Part shown: positions 1 through 8,079 of the stretch, one piece after another | How positions within the stretch are numbered: the stretch's first letter is position 1 | Layout: every line of letters begins with the position of its first letter | Assembly (NCBI RefSeq): GCF_029892685.1 | Contig: NZ_JARXVD010000032.1 | Span: forward strand, 1 to 32,617 | Direction of reading: 5' to 3' | Source of the DNA: Mycobacterium sp. OTB74 | GTDB taxonomy: Bacteria > Actinomycetota > Actinomycetes > Mycobacteriales > Mycobacteriaceae | DNA: 32,617 bases | Program-made: the position numbers and the translations under genes | The notes under the pieces: generated by a model | The model's database searches: none | What the model saw: the letters and a program-made list of their open reading frames with translations, nothing else | What the model was told of the DNA's origin: nothing

Positions 1-96
1 AACAACTCCCGCCGCGTTGCCCTCGAATGTCGGTAACCACTTGGCACGACAACCTCCCAAATCAACGGATGTTGTCTTGACCGTATGAATATGCCG
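1..96 (-). mobile_element. Probable insertion-sequence 5' end (interrupts choD)
   Basis: Reading leftwards from 96, the sequence no longer resembles cholesterol oxidase. It contains a convincing translation start: GGGAGG at 58-53, a 5-nt spacer, then GTG at 47, giving MPSGYRHSRATRREL before the window edge. The basic TRRELF-type opening resembles the N-termini of some actinobacterial transposases, possibly IS30-like, but 15 residues are too few to assign a family. The exact boundary, inferred at about 96/97, rests only on where the ChoD family sequence ends. An alternative is a rearranged or divergent choD 3' part. An IS fragment at the opposite end of the window, in the same orientation, makes an IS copy more likely here. 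Confidence 0.45.
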
Positions 97-1047
97 ATCC
101 ATACCCGGCAGCACCTCACGGGTCTGCGCGCCCACGATGGACTCCGAGTTGGTCCGCGTCAGCACACCGAGGCGATCGGACAGCTTCGCCAACTTTCCAC
201 TGTCACGCACCTTGAACAACAGCTTCTGGGTGTTGTACGTGCCGGCCGCGACGATCAGGTACTTGGCGGTGAAGCTGCGCTTGTCGCGGCGCAAACGGCC
301 ATTGGTACGACGGGTGTCCACCCGCCACAGACCATCACCGCGCTGCTCGAAGCTGGTCACCGTGGTCATCGGATGTACTTGCGCCCCAGCGGATTCGGCC
401 AGACCGAGGTAATTCTTCACCAAGGTGTTCTTGGCCCCGTGCCGGCAACCGGTCATGCACTCGCCGCACTCGATGCAACCGGTGCGGGCCGGCCCGGCCC
501 CGCCGAAGTACGGGTCAGGCACAGTCTCGCCCGGCGTCTGCTTGCCGTCGGCACCGAAGAACACACCCACCGGGGTGGCCACGAAGGTGTCGCCGCAGCC
601 CATGTCGTCGGCCACTTCTTTGACGATGCGGTCAGCGTCGGTGAACGTCGGGTTCTGGACCACACCGAGCATTCGCTGCGCCTGCTCGTAGTGCGGCATC
701 AGTTCGGCGTGCCAGTCGGTGATGGTCTTCCACTGCGGGTCGTTGAAGAACGGGTCCGGCGGGATGTACAGGGTGTTGGCATAGTTCAGCGAACCGCCGC
801 CCACACCGGCGCCGGCCAGGATCATCACGTTGCGCAACAGGTGGATGCGCTGAATGCCGTACATGCCTAATTTGGGGGCCCACAAGAACTTTCGCAGGTC
901 CCACGAGGTCTTGGCGAAGTCGGCGTCCGCGTAGCGGGGACCGGCCTCCAGCACTCCGACCCGGTAGCCCTTCTCGGTCAGTCGCAGGGCGCTGACGCTG
1001 CCCCCGAATCCCGAACCGATGATCAAGACGTCGTAGTCAGGCTCCAT
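97..1047 (-). pseudogene. choD: Cholesterol oxidase / GMC-type flavin oxidoreductase, N-terminal part only
   Basis: The frame starts at ATG 1047 and gives MEPDYDVLIIGSGFGGSVSA, with the FAD-binding GxGxxG at residues 11-16. Further typical ChoD features are a GAGVGGGSLNYANT stretch and a Cys-rich segment near residues 200-210 (CIECGECMTGCRHG). ChoD oxidises 3-beta-hydroxysteroids, or related substrates, using FAD. The M. tuberculosis protein is about 578 aa. Here resemblance runs to residue 317 (NSESIVG, then LPGMD), where the family normally continues with a LTHGVAITSS-like segment. Instead an unrelated 34-residue tail runs open to the window edge. The remaining C-terminal substrate and FAD-contact regions are absent from this window, so the gene is probably interrupted by a mobile element. 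It follows guaB3 on the same strand, as in other mycobacteria. Confidence 0.75.
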
Positions 1048-1199
1048 GGCAGAAGTATGACCCTACCGGCGGGTAACCAGCCACCAAGGCAACCCTAACT
1101 TTTGCCGCCGCAAGGCCCGAGACATCACGGCTCTTTGCGCGAAACCGCCCAAATCACAACAACATACGGAGTTTCGGCGCACCTCAGCGAACGTGGAAC

Positions 1200-2336
1200 C
1201 TAACTGCCGACGGTCAGGCCGACCTTCTGAAATTCCTTCAGATCGCAGTAACCGGCCTTGGCCATCGACCGGCGCAAGCCACCGACCAGGTTCACCGCAC
1301 CGAACGGATCATCGGACGGTCCATCGAGCACCTGCGCCAACGACGGCCGCTCCCCCAGCGCGATCTGCAGCAGCGCACCGCGCGGCAACGACGGATGTGC
1401 CGCGGCGGCAGGCCAGTACCAGCCGTCGCCCGGCGCCTCGGCGGCCGCAGCCAACGGGGTTCCGAGCACCGCGGCGTCGGCACCACAGGCGATGGCCTTG
1501 GCCAGATCACCCGAGGTGTGAATGTCACCGTCGGCCAGCACATGTACGTACCGCCCACCGGTTTCGTCGAGGTATTCGCGGCGGGCCGCCGCAGCGTCTG
1601 CGATCGCAGTGGCCATCGGAACATTGATGCCGAGTACCTGGTCGCTGGTGGTCACCCCGGCAGTGGAGCCGTAACCGACGATGACGCCGGCCGCGCCCGT
1701 ACGCATCAGGTGCAGGGCGGTGCGATGGTCGAGCACCCCGCCGGCCACCACCGGCACGTCCAACTCGGAGATGAAAGTCTTGAGGTTCAGCGGTTCTCCG
1801 TCTGACGCAACGCGTTCGGCGGAGATGATGGTGCCCTGGATAACCAGCAGGTCGATGCCGGCAGCCACCAGCGTCGGGGTCAGCGCCTGCGCGTTCTGCG
1901 GACTTACCCGCACCGCCGTGGTGACGCCCGCTTCGCGAATCCGGACCACAGCCTTGCCGAGCAGATCGAGATCCAGTGGCGCAGAATGCAATTGCTGCAG
2001 CAAGCGGACAGCAGCCGACGGATCGGACTCCTTGGCCGCCAGCTCCACCACCTGAGCCAGCTTGTCCTCGACATCGGCATGCCGACCGATCAGGCCCTCA
2101 CCGTTGAGCACCCCGAGCCCACCCAGCTTGCCCATGGCGATGGCGAACTCGGGTGAAACCAGAGAATCCGTCGGATGGGTGACGACCGGAATGTCGAACC
2201 GGTAGGCGTCGAGCTGCCAGGCGGTCGATACATCCTTGCTCGAACGGGTACGCCGAGCCGGCACGATATTGATGTCATCGAGTTCATAGGTCCGGCGGGC
2301 GGTTCGGCCCATACCGATTTCGACCATGTCACGCAT
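1200..2336 (-). CDS. guaB3: GuaB3, IMP-dehydrogenase-family paralogue
   Basis: This is a 378-aa TIM-barrel protein of the IMPDH/GMP-reductase family, nearly identical in its N-terminus (VEIGMGRTARRTYELDDINI) to mycobacterial GuaB3, which is 375 aa. It has no CBS domains. Where GuaB2 has the catalytic-loop GPGSICTTR, this protein reads GYGSTAGVTT, so the active-site cysteine is missing and normal IMPDH activity is doubtful. An AGGGAG Shine-Dalgarno 7 nt upstream supports the ATG at 2336, although the family start would correspond to the ATG three codons later, at 2327. The gene lies 101 nt downstream of guaB2 on the same strand and upstream of choD, the standard mycobacterial order. Identity is certain; the biochemical role is not known from sequence. 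Confidence 0.95.
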   Translation of the reverse strand: MRDMVEIGMGRTARRTYELDDINIVPARRTRSSKDVSTAWQLDAYRFDIPVVTHPTDSLVSPEFAIAMGKLGGLGVLNGEGLIGRHADVEDKLAQVVELAAKESDPSAAVRLLQQLHSAPLDLDLLGKAVVRIREAGVTTAVRVSPQNAQALTPTLVAAGIDLLVIQGTIISAERVASDGEPLNLKTFISELDVPVVAGGVLDHRTALHLMRTGAAGVIVGYGSTAGVTTSDQVLGINVPMATAIADAAAARREYLDETGGRYVHVLADGDIHTSGDLAKAIACGADAAVLGTPLAAAAEAPGDGWYWPAAAAHPSLPRGALLQIALGERPSLAQVLDGPSDDPFGAVNLVGGLRRSMAKAGYCDLKEFQKVGLTVGS

Positions 2337-2437
2337 GCGCTAACTCCCTAACAGTTGTCGCCGAAACCGACGTTATGGCCAGATCTACTCGCACTTTTGG
2401 GCCCAATCGTCCGTTTCGGCGCAATGGGGCGACACAC

Positions 2438-3991
2438 TCAGCGCGTGTAGTAGTTCGGGGCTTCGACAGTCATCGTGATGTCGTGCGGGTGGCTTTCCTT
2501 GAGGCCGGCCGCGGTGATCTGTACGAACTGCGCCTGCTGCAGGTGCTCGATGGTCGCAGAACCGGTGTAGCCCATGGCTGCGCGCAACCCGCCGGTCAGC
2601 TGGTGGATCACAGTCCCCAACGGACCGCGGAACGGCACTCGGCCCTCGATGCCCTCGGGCACCAGCTTGTCCTCGGACAGCACGTCGTCCTGGAAGTAAC
2701 GGTCCTTGGAGTAGGACTTGCCCTGACCTCCCGCATTTGACCGGCCCTGCATGGCACCCAGCGATCCCATACCGCGGTAGCTCTTGAACTGCTTGCCGTT
2801 AACGAAGATCAAGTCGCCCGGCGCTTCTGCGGTGCCCGCCAGCAGCGAGCCCAGCATGGCCGTCGACGCACCGGCGGCCAGCGCCTTGGCTATATCACCG
2901 GAGTACTGCAGGCCGCCGTCGGCGATCACCGGAACGCCGTAGGGCTTGCAGGCCGCCACCGCTTCCAGGATCGCGGTGATCTGCGGGGCACCGACACCGG
3001 CAACCACACGCGTGGTGCAGATCGAGCCTGGGCCGACCCCGACCTTGACCGCGTCGGCACCCGCCTCACACAGCGCCGCGGCGGCCGCCCGGGTGGCGAC
3101 GTTGCCGCCGACCACCTCGACCTTCCCGCCGACTGCCTTCTTGAGCCGGGACACCATGTCCAACACGCCGCGGTTGTGGGCGTGCGCGGTATCCACGATC
3201 AGCACGTCGACGCCGGCATCGGCCAGCGTCATGGCACGGGTCCAGGCGTCGTCACCCACGCCGACTGCGGCACCGACCAGCAGGCGACCGTCACTGTCCT
3301 TGGTAGCCAATGGGAACTGCTCGGTCTTGACGAAGTCCTTGACGGTGATCAGCCCGGTCAGCTTGCCGTGGCCGTCGACGATGGGCAGCTTCTCGATCTT
3401 GTGCCGCCGCAGCAGGCCCAGCGCCGCCTCAGCGGACACCCCTTCCTGCGCGGTGATCAGCGGGGCCTTGGTCATCACTTCGGCAACCGGCTTGTTCTGG
3501 TCGACCTCGAAGCGCATATCCCGGTTTGTGATGATGCCCACCAACTCACCGCTGCTGTTGACCACAGGCAAGCCGGAAATCCGGAACCGGGCGCACATGG
3601 CGTCGACCTCGGCCAGGGTGTTGCCCGGCGAGCAGGTGACGGGGTCGGTGACCATGCCGGCTTCGGACCGCTTGACGGTCTCGACCTGGCCGGCCTGCTC
3701 GGTGACCGGCAGGTTGCGGTGCAACACGCCCATGCCACCGGCGCGGGCCATCGCGATGGCCATGCGGGACTCGGTGACGGTATCCATCGCCGAGCTGACA
3801 AGCGGCACCCGAAGCCGAATGTTGCGCGTCAACTGGCTGGACGTATCGGCCGTGGCCGGAATGATGTCGGAGGCCGCCGGCAGCAGCAGGACGTCGTCGA
3901 AGGTCAGCCCGAGCATCGCGATCTTGGTCGGATCGTCGCCGCCGGTCGGCACCGGAACGGCAATGGGAACGCTGCTTTCAGCGATCGACAT
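2438..3991 (-). CDS. guaB2: Inosine-5'-monophosphate dehydrogenase
   Basis: GuaB2 oxidises IMP to XMP with NAD+, the committed step of guanine nucleotide synthesis, in the cytosol. The protein has the (beta/alpha)8 barrel interrupted by two CBS domains (roughly residues 105-230, including ITNRDMRFEVDQ and LITVKDFVKTEQ). It carries the catalytic cysteine loop GVGPGSICTTR, the flap region with YRGMGSLGAM, and the C-terminal EAPNYYTR ending. The frame is open up to a GTG at 4015, but GGGAGG lies 7 nt upstream of ATG 3991 and inside that extension. The start is therefore MSIAESS at 3991, giving 517 aa, close to the 529 aa of M. tuberculosis. It is divergent from the DUF5319 gene. Confidence 0.97.
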   Translation of the reverse strand: MSIAESSVPIAVPVPTGGDDPTKIAMLGLTFDDVLLLPAASDIIPATADTSSQLTRNIRLRVPLVSSAMDTVTESRMAIAMARAGGMGVLHRNLPVTEQAGQVETVKRSEAGMVTDPVTCSPGNTLAEVDAMCARFRISGLPVVNSSGELVGIITNRDMRFEVDQNKPVAEVMTKAPLITAQEGVSAEAALGLLRRHKIEKLPIVDGHGKLTGLITVKDFVKTEQFPLATKDSDGRLLVGAAVGVGDDAWTRAMTLADAGVDVLIVDTAHAHNRGVLDMVSRLKKAVGGKVEVVGGNVATRAAAAALCEAGADAVKVGVGPGSICTTRVVAGVGAPQITAILEAVAACKPYGVPVIADGGLQYSGDIAKALAAGASTAMLGSLLAGTAEAPGDLIFVNGKQFKSYRGMGSLGAMQGRSNAGGQGKSYSKDRYFQDDVLSEDKLVPEGIEGRVPFRGPLGTVIHQLTGGLRAAMGYTGSATIEHLQQAQFVQITAAGLKESHPHDITMTVEAPNYYTR

Positions 3992-4132
3992 GGGTGGGCC
4001 TCCCGGCAGACACAATCGAGGAACTAAAAACCCATCCTATCGGCCTTTACGACCGGCGCCGAACCCCGCCATCCGGCGGCTCGCCGGGGTGACGGCTGGC
4101 GCGACACCTGGGGTGATAAGTAGGGTGGAGCC

Positions 4133-4537
4133 GTGCGTGACCACCTGCCACCGGGCCTGCCGCCCGATCCATTCGCCGACGATCCGATGGACCCGTCGGC
4201 CGTTCTGGACGCGCTGGAGCCGGGCCAACCGCTGGACCCGCAGGAGCGCATGGCTGTAGAGGCTGATCTCGCCGATCTGGCGGTTTACGAAACCTTGTTG
4301 GCGCACAAGGGAATTCGTGGTCTCGTCGTATGTTGCGACGAATGCCAGCAGGACCACTACCACGACTGGGACATGCTGCGGGCAAATCTGCTCCAGCTGT
4401 TGGTCGACGGCACTGTGCGCCCCCACGAGCCGGCCTACGACCCCGAACCCGATGCCTACGTGACCTGGGATTATTGCCGCGGGTACGCCGATGCGTCGCT
4501 GAACGAAGCCACGTCGGACTCCGACGGCTATCGCTGA
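4133..4537 (+). CDS. DUF5319 family protein (Rv3412-like)
   Basis: This 134-aa acidic soluble protein starts at GTG 4133, preceded by AGGGTGGAG. It has an N-terminal Pro/Asp-rich segment, a central helix (ERMAVEADLADLAVYETLLA), a Cys cluster CCDEC followed by HYHDWDML, and a later WDYCRGYAD. The Cys/His pattern could bind a metal, but this is inference. It is recognised as the actinobacterial DUF5319 family by sequence and by position between guaB2 and the sigD/rsdA pair, matching Rv3412. No function is established. The upstream 141 nt shared with guaB2 must hold the divergent promoters; no convincing -35/-10 pair was picked out. Confidence 0.88.
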   Translation: MRDHLPPGLPPDPFADDPMDPSAVLDALEPGQPLDPQERMAVEADLADLAVYETLLAHKGIRGLVVCCDECQQDHYHDWDMLRANLLQLLVDGTVRPHEPAYDPEPDAYVTWDYCRGYADASLNEATSDSDGYR

Positions 4538-4590
4538 TTTTTTCTGTTGGCTGAAAGGGCGATCTGCCCTAGGCAGCGGCAATCCGCCCG

Positions 4591-5835
4591 TCAGTGCTGA
4601 GCGCCCGAATGCCCCGACTGGGCAGTGGGTTCTGTCTGGCTCGTCACACTCGACTGAACTGAGTGCGGTGTTTCGGCAGCCGTGTTCGCCGGGGCCTGGG
4701 TAGGCGCAGCCACAGTTGTCGTCGGGATCTGCGCGGCCGCGGTTGTTGAAGCCACCGTCGGCGCGGCCGCAGTTGTCGAGGCCGCGGTCGGCGCGGTCTG
4801 GGTTGCCTCAACTGGCGGCGTTGTCGCCGCGGGCGCAGGCCCCGCGGTCGTCGTCGGCGTGGCCGACGTCGGTGCCGCTGTCGTGGTGGGCGTCGCAGTG
4901 GTGGTTTCGGCCGGCGACGTCGGTGTGCTCGCCACCGTGGTCGAGGTGGCCGTCGCATCGGTCGAGGTCGTCGGCGTGCCGGCGCCCGGAACAACTGTCG
5001 GCGCACCTGATGTCGAAGTGGTCGGCGTAGCCGTAGTGGACGTCGCTGTAGTGGGGCTAGCCGTCGTAGACGTCGCCGTGGTCGACGTCGTCGACGGAGC
5101 GGAGGTCGACTCCGTCGTCGGGGTGGTCGACGTCGTCGACGTCGTGACCGACGCCGATGGCGGCTGGACGACCGGTACCGGCAGCAGCGTCAACGGCGAC
5201 GACGGCAGCGTGGGCATGGGCTCTCCCGGCGGCGGCAGCGTCGCGGCGGAATTCTGCTCAACTACCTTGTAGGTCAACGCATTCCACTGCTGAATCAGCT
5301 GCTGCTTGTGTTCCGGAGTGTCAACGCTCTGCACGGTCGGGCTCAACTGCTGCAGCTTGTCCTGTGCCTGCTGCCACTGACCGTTGTCGATCATCTGCTG
5401 AACCTGTTGCATCTCGGTCTGCGCAGCCAGCATCACCTGTTCATCGCTGACCCGAGGCGCACCGAACAAGGTGGTCCGCACCCCGTAGAGCGCATCTCCC
5501 GGCCCCGCGCCGTACACCGCGGTACCGAACCCACCAAGGCACAGCAGGGCCGCCGCGATCGATCCGGCGATGGTCAGCGTGCCGCGGGAGTGCTTCTTGG
5601 CCAGCCCGTTCTGTAGCGCGGCAACCGCATCGCGAGCGGTCACCGGCGTCGTCACTGCAGGTTCACGCACACTGTCGCGCCAGTCGGCGAGCAGGAACGC
5701 CAACTCGGCCTCGGTCCCATCGGTCGAGTAGGGCGGTTGATTGGCGGCCAGCGCGTCCAGGAACCGGTCGGCTCGGTTGATCTCGTTGAGCGACGGATCA
5801 CCGCCGTTGGATGTCCAGCGTCCGAAGTCAGGCAT
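4591..5835 (-). CDS. rsdA: Anti-sigma-D factor RsdA
   Basis: RsdA is a membrane-bound anti-sigma factor that holds SigD inactive until it is proteolysed. The 414-aa protein has a cytosolic N-terminal part (residues 1-82, with the conserved LNEINRADRFLDALA and LLADWRD segments), one membrane span at about 86-108 (GTLTIAGSIAAALLCLGGFG), and a Gln-rich extracytoplasmic helical part at about 130-195. A roughly 200-residue Thr/Ser/Ala/Pro-rich tail follows, with many STTT and TPTT runs. The start overlaps the end of sigD by 8 nt, so the two are translationally coupled. The tail probably spans the cell wall and is low complexity; its length may vary by slippage in the GTCGTCGAC-like codon repeats. 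Confidence 0.92.
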   Translation of the reverse strand: MPDFGRWTSNGGDPSLNEINRADRFLDALAANQPPYSTDGTEAELAFLLADWRDSVREPAVTTPVTARDAVAALQNGLAKKHSRGTLTIAGSIAAALLCLGGFGTAVYGAGPGDALYGVRTTLFGAPRVSDEQVMLAAQTEMQQVQQMIDNGQWQQAQDKLQQLSPTVQSVDTPEHKQQLIQQWNALTYKVVEQNSAATLPPPGEPMPTLPSSPLTLLPVPVVQPPSASVTTSTTSTTPTTESTSAPSTTSTTATSTTASPTTATSTTATPTTSTSGAPTVVPGAGTPTTSTDATATSTTVASTPTSPAETTTATPTTTAAPTSATPTTTAGPAPAATTPPVEATQTAPTAASTTAAAPTVASTTAAAQIPTTTVAAPTQAPANTAAETPHSVQSSVTSQTEPTAQSGHSGAQH

Positions 5836-6400
5836 GGCCGCGCTCCGTCGCCGAGATTTCAGCTTTCAGCCGCGCCAGGGCCCGGTGCTGGGCCACCCGG
5901 ACCGCACCGGCCGTGCTGCCCAGTGCCTCGGCAGTCTCCTCGGCGCTCATACCTACAACCACGCGCAGGATCAGGATTTCGCGCTGCCGGTCCGGCAGCA
6001 CGGCCAGCAGCGCGTTCATCCGCGCCGCGGCGTCAGAGTCGATGGCGAGTTGTTCGGGACCTGGATCGCCAGAGGCGCGGTCAGGTAGTTCGTCGGTGAC
6101 ATCCGCGCGGTTACGGCCGGCGGCACGGTGTGCGTCAGCAACCTTGTGTGCGGCAATGCCATACACAAAGGCCAGGAACGGTCGTCCCTGATCTCTGTAG
6201 CGGGGCAGTGCCGTGATCACGGCGAGACACACCTCCTGGGTCACATCGTCTGCTGAAAGTCCGCTCCGCTCCCCGACCCGGGCCCGGCAGTAACGGACGA
6301 CGATCGGACGGATGGTTTCCAGCACCTTCCGGAGCGCATCGGGATCACCGGCGACCGCATCAGCAACGACGGCATCGAGACCTTCTCCCGAAAATGTCAT
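5828..6400 (-). CDS. sigD: RNA polymerase ECF-type sigma factor SigD
   Basis: This 190-aa sigma-70-family factor has region 2 at about residues 25-95 (IRPIVVRYCRARVG, DDVTQEVCLAVITALPRYRD, GRPFLAFVYGIAAHKVAD). Region 4 is at about 130-185 (LPDRQREILILRVVVGMSAEETAEALGS, the helix-turn-helix). In mycobacteria SigD controls stationary-phase and starvation-linked genes. Upstream in-frame codons encode a LEIS segment that is also present in M. tuberculosis SigD, but no ATG/GTG/TTG was found for it here, so the ATG at 6400 is kept. Its Shine-Dalgarno is poor (GGAG about 12 nt away). It is followed directly by rsdA, the usual sigma/anti-sigma arrangement. Confidence 0.95.
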   Translation of the reverse strand: MTFSGEGLDAVVADAVAGDPDALRKVLETIRPIVVRYCRARVGERSGLSADDVTQEVCLAVITALPRYRDQGRPFLAFVYGIAAHKVADAHRAAGRNRADVTDELPDRASGDPGPEQLAIDSDAAARMNALLAVLPDRQREILILRVVVGMSAEETAEALGSTAGAVRVAQHRALARLKAEISATERGHA

Positions 6401-6499
6401 CGTGCGCGATATCTCCAGCGTTACGGATTTGGACCAGCTGATCTCGGTGTGTCAGCTAGACAGTAACGACAGGTCGGGGCGGGTCCGAATCATCCAGCA

Positions 6500-7312
6500 T
6501 CACCCGGCCCACTGCCCACCCCTGGCGCGGACGGTCGCCGCGGCGTCATCCCTGATCGCGGCGATGTCCTGCGGGCTGTGCCCCGCGCTACCGATGTCGC
6601 CGAGCAGGCAGCCCAGTGCCCAGGTCAGCGGGACCAGTCCCAGCTCACGCGTGCGCGCCAGCGCCGCGTCCGCGACAGCGCGGGAATCGTCGTACCGGCC
6701 TGCGCTGCACAGCGCAGCGGCGTACACGACCTGGGACTTCACGGTGTGGCGGGGCGAGCCGACAGACTCGGCCAGCTGTACAGCGCGCTCGGCATGACCA
6801 ACCGACGCCTCACCGTGCCCGCTCACCATGGCCAGCTCGGCGCTCACCCACGCCAGCCGCACGTGCTGCCGGGCAACGCCGCTGGCCTCGGTGACGGGAG
6901 TGGCGCGTGCGAGCAGTCGCCCGGCGGCGCCGAACCTTCCAACGCCCAGCGCGTCAGCGGCCAGTCCGACGAGGGCGTCGGCTTGCGCTTCTGCATCGTC
7001 GGCCAGCGCCCAGGCTTGGCCGTCTGCGACCCGGGCCAGGTTGTGCCAGCCGAGCTGACGGAGGAATGACGCTTTGGTGCTCAGCGCGAGCGACAGCAAC
7101 GGACCGCCGGCCCGCCGAGACAAGTCCTGCAGGTCGGTGAACGCAGATGCGTAGCGGCCCTGCCCACCCGCAGCGACCGCCCGCAGCCACTGCTCATGGT
7201 TGGTCGTCGCCGAAGGCAGCGGCCACAACTGCGGATCGTTGCCGAAAGCGGCAGCTGCGAGGCGATCGCCTGGTAGACCCGCGGCGACGTTCGGGGCATG
7301 GGTTGCGGTCAT
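6500..7312 (-). CDS. Conserved TPR-like protein (Rv3415c-like)
   Basis: This 270-aa Ala/Leu-rich protein is made of repeated helical pairs suggestive of tetratricopeptide repeats (for example HNLARVADGQAWAL, ALGVGRFGAAGRLLARA, CSAGRYDDSRAVADAAL). No membrane span or signal peptide is visible. It sits 99 nt upstream of sigD on the same strand, where M. tuberculosis has Rv3415c, so orthology is likely from both position and sequence. The function is unknown; TPR folds normally mediate protein-protein contacts. The ATG at 7312 was kept as start. It is probably transcribed with sigD-rsdA, but a separate promoter in the 99-nt gap cannot be excluded. Confidence 0.85.
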   Translation of the reverse strand: MTATHAPNVAAGLPGDRLAAAAFGNDPQLWPLPSATTNHEQWLRAVAAGGQGRYASAFTDLQDLSRRAGGPLLSLALSTKASFLRQLGWHNLARVADGQAWALADDAEAQADALVGLAADALGVGRFGAAGRLLARATPVTEASGVARQHVRLAWVSAELAMVSGHGEASVGHAERAVQLAESVGSPRHTVKSQVVYAAALCSAGRYDDSRAVADAALARTRELGLVPLTWALGCLLGDIGSAGHSPQDIAAIRDDAAATVRARGGQWAG

Positions 7313-7735
7313 CGGATCAGCACGCTATCAATGCCGTCGCCCCGCGCGGGCAGGCTTGGCTCACGGGCAGCCCGACGAACTTTGGTTAAAAATTTGTGGG
7401 CACCATGTTAACGGCATGTCAATTGCGTTCATTTTGCGCAGAATTGCCCGGTTCGGATGAGCCCATCCGAACTGCGAAAACCTCTGCGATCGTGCAGTAA
7501 CGCATACCGCAATGAACTGCAGTTTCGTTGCATAAGCATCGCGAAGATGAACGTGATGTAAATTCTCGACCTGCGGTTATGGGGTTCCGCACAGAACGGA
7601 GCTATTGACGGAATTTGCAGAGTCCTTCTACGTTGTGTGCACGAGTAGTCATCGGGGACAAGAGCTCGGATCATTTCCACGATTGACGCGCTTCCGTTGG
7701 TTTGTGAAAAGGACGCGCAGGGAGGGGTTTTCACA
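7313..7735. promoter_or_regulatory. 423-nt divergent intergenic region upstream of whiB3
   Basis: There is no credible gene here. The stretch is visibly more AT-rich than its surroundings (for example TTTGGTTAAAAATTTG near 7380 and TGTAAATTCTCG near 7557). It should contain the whiB3 promoter, a long 5' leader and the opposite-strand promoter of the TPR-like gene. TTGCAT at 7528 and TGTAAA at 7557 were considered as a promoter, but the spacing of 23 nt is too long. Just before whiB3 there is a strong GGAGGGG Shine-Dalgarno. Confidence 0.45.
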
Positions 7736-8029
7736 ATGCCGTTGCCGCAGCAACTACCCGGACCTAACGCCGATATGTGGGATTGGCAAATGCACGGCGT
7801 TTGCCGCGGCGTGGACTCCTCGGTGTTCTTCCACCCCGATGGCGAGCGTGGCCGGGCGCGCGCCCAGCGCGAAAGGCGCGCCAAGGAGATGTGCCGGGCG
7901 TGCCCCGTGATCACGCAGTGCCGGTCTCACGCTCTGGCCGTCGGCGAGCCCTACGGCATCTGGGGCGGGCTCAGCGAAGGCGAGCGCGAACTGATGCTCA
8001 AGCGGGGCATCCGCCGCCGGGCATCGTAA
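7736..8029 (+). CDS. whiB3: WhiB3, iron-sulfur redox-sensing transcription regulator
   Basis: This 97-aa WhiB-family protein has the four [4Fe-4S] ligands Cys23, Cys53, Cys56 and Cys62, the same numbering as M. tuberculosis WhiB3. It also has the G(I/V)WGG turn at residues 74-78 and a basic C-terminal tail (LKRGIRRRAS) for DNA contact. WhiB3 senses O2/NO and redox state and binds the primary sigma factor. The start is the ATG at 7736 (MPLPQQLPGPNAD), 8 nt after GGAGGGG; the frame is open 13 codons further upstream but without family similarity. In M. tuberculosis the next gene is a chaperonin gene; here a hydrogenase island follows. Confidence 0.95.
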   Translation: MPLPQQLPGPNADMWDWQMHGVCRGVDSSVFFHPDGERGRARAQRERRAKEMCRACPVITQCRSHALAVGEPYGIWGGLSEGERELMLKRGIRRRAS

Positions 8030-8043
8030 GTCGGTGTTCACCA

Positions 8044-8073
8044 AGCGGCCTCGCCCTCCAGGGTGAGGCCGCT
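8044..8073. terminator. Strong hairpin, likely bidirectional terminator
   Basis: A 14-bp stem is formed by AGCGGCCTCGCCCT and AGGGTGAGGCCGCT with a 2-nt CC loop and a single G-T mismatch pair. It is followed by only a short TT, so it is not a classical U-tract terminator. It sits between the converging whiB3 (+) and nickel permease (-) genes, which favours a shared terminator role. Confidence 0.75.
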
Positions 8074-8079
8074 TTGCGG

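Noticed and set aside
2946..4259. 437-aa plus-strand open frame opposite guaB2
   Set aside because: It is antisense to a clear guaB2 gene, Ser/Thr/Arg-rich without any family pattern, and a usual by-product of high-GC third codon positions.
4682..5272. 196-aa Val/Ala-rich plus-strand frame opposite rsdA
   Set aside because: It arises from the complement of the Thr/Ser repeat tail. It looks like a repetitive hydrophobic protein but has no ribosome site or family.
7429..7914. 161-aa minus-strand frame across the whiB3 leader and 5' part
   Set aside because: It overlaps whiB3 antisense, and its composition and codon use do not look coding.
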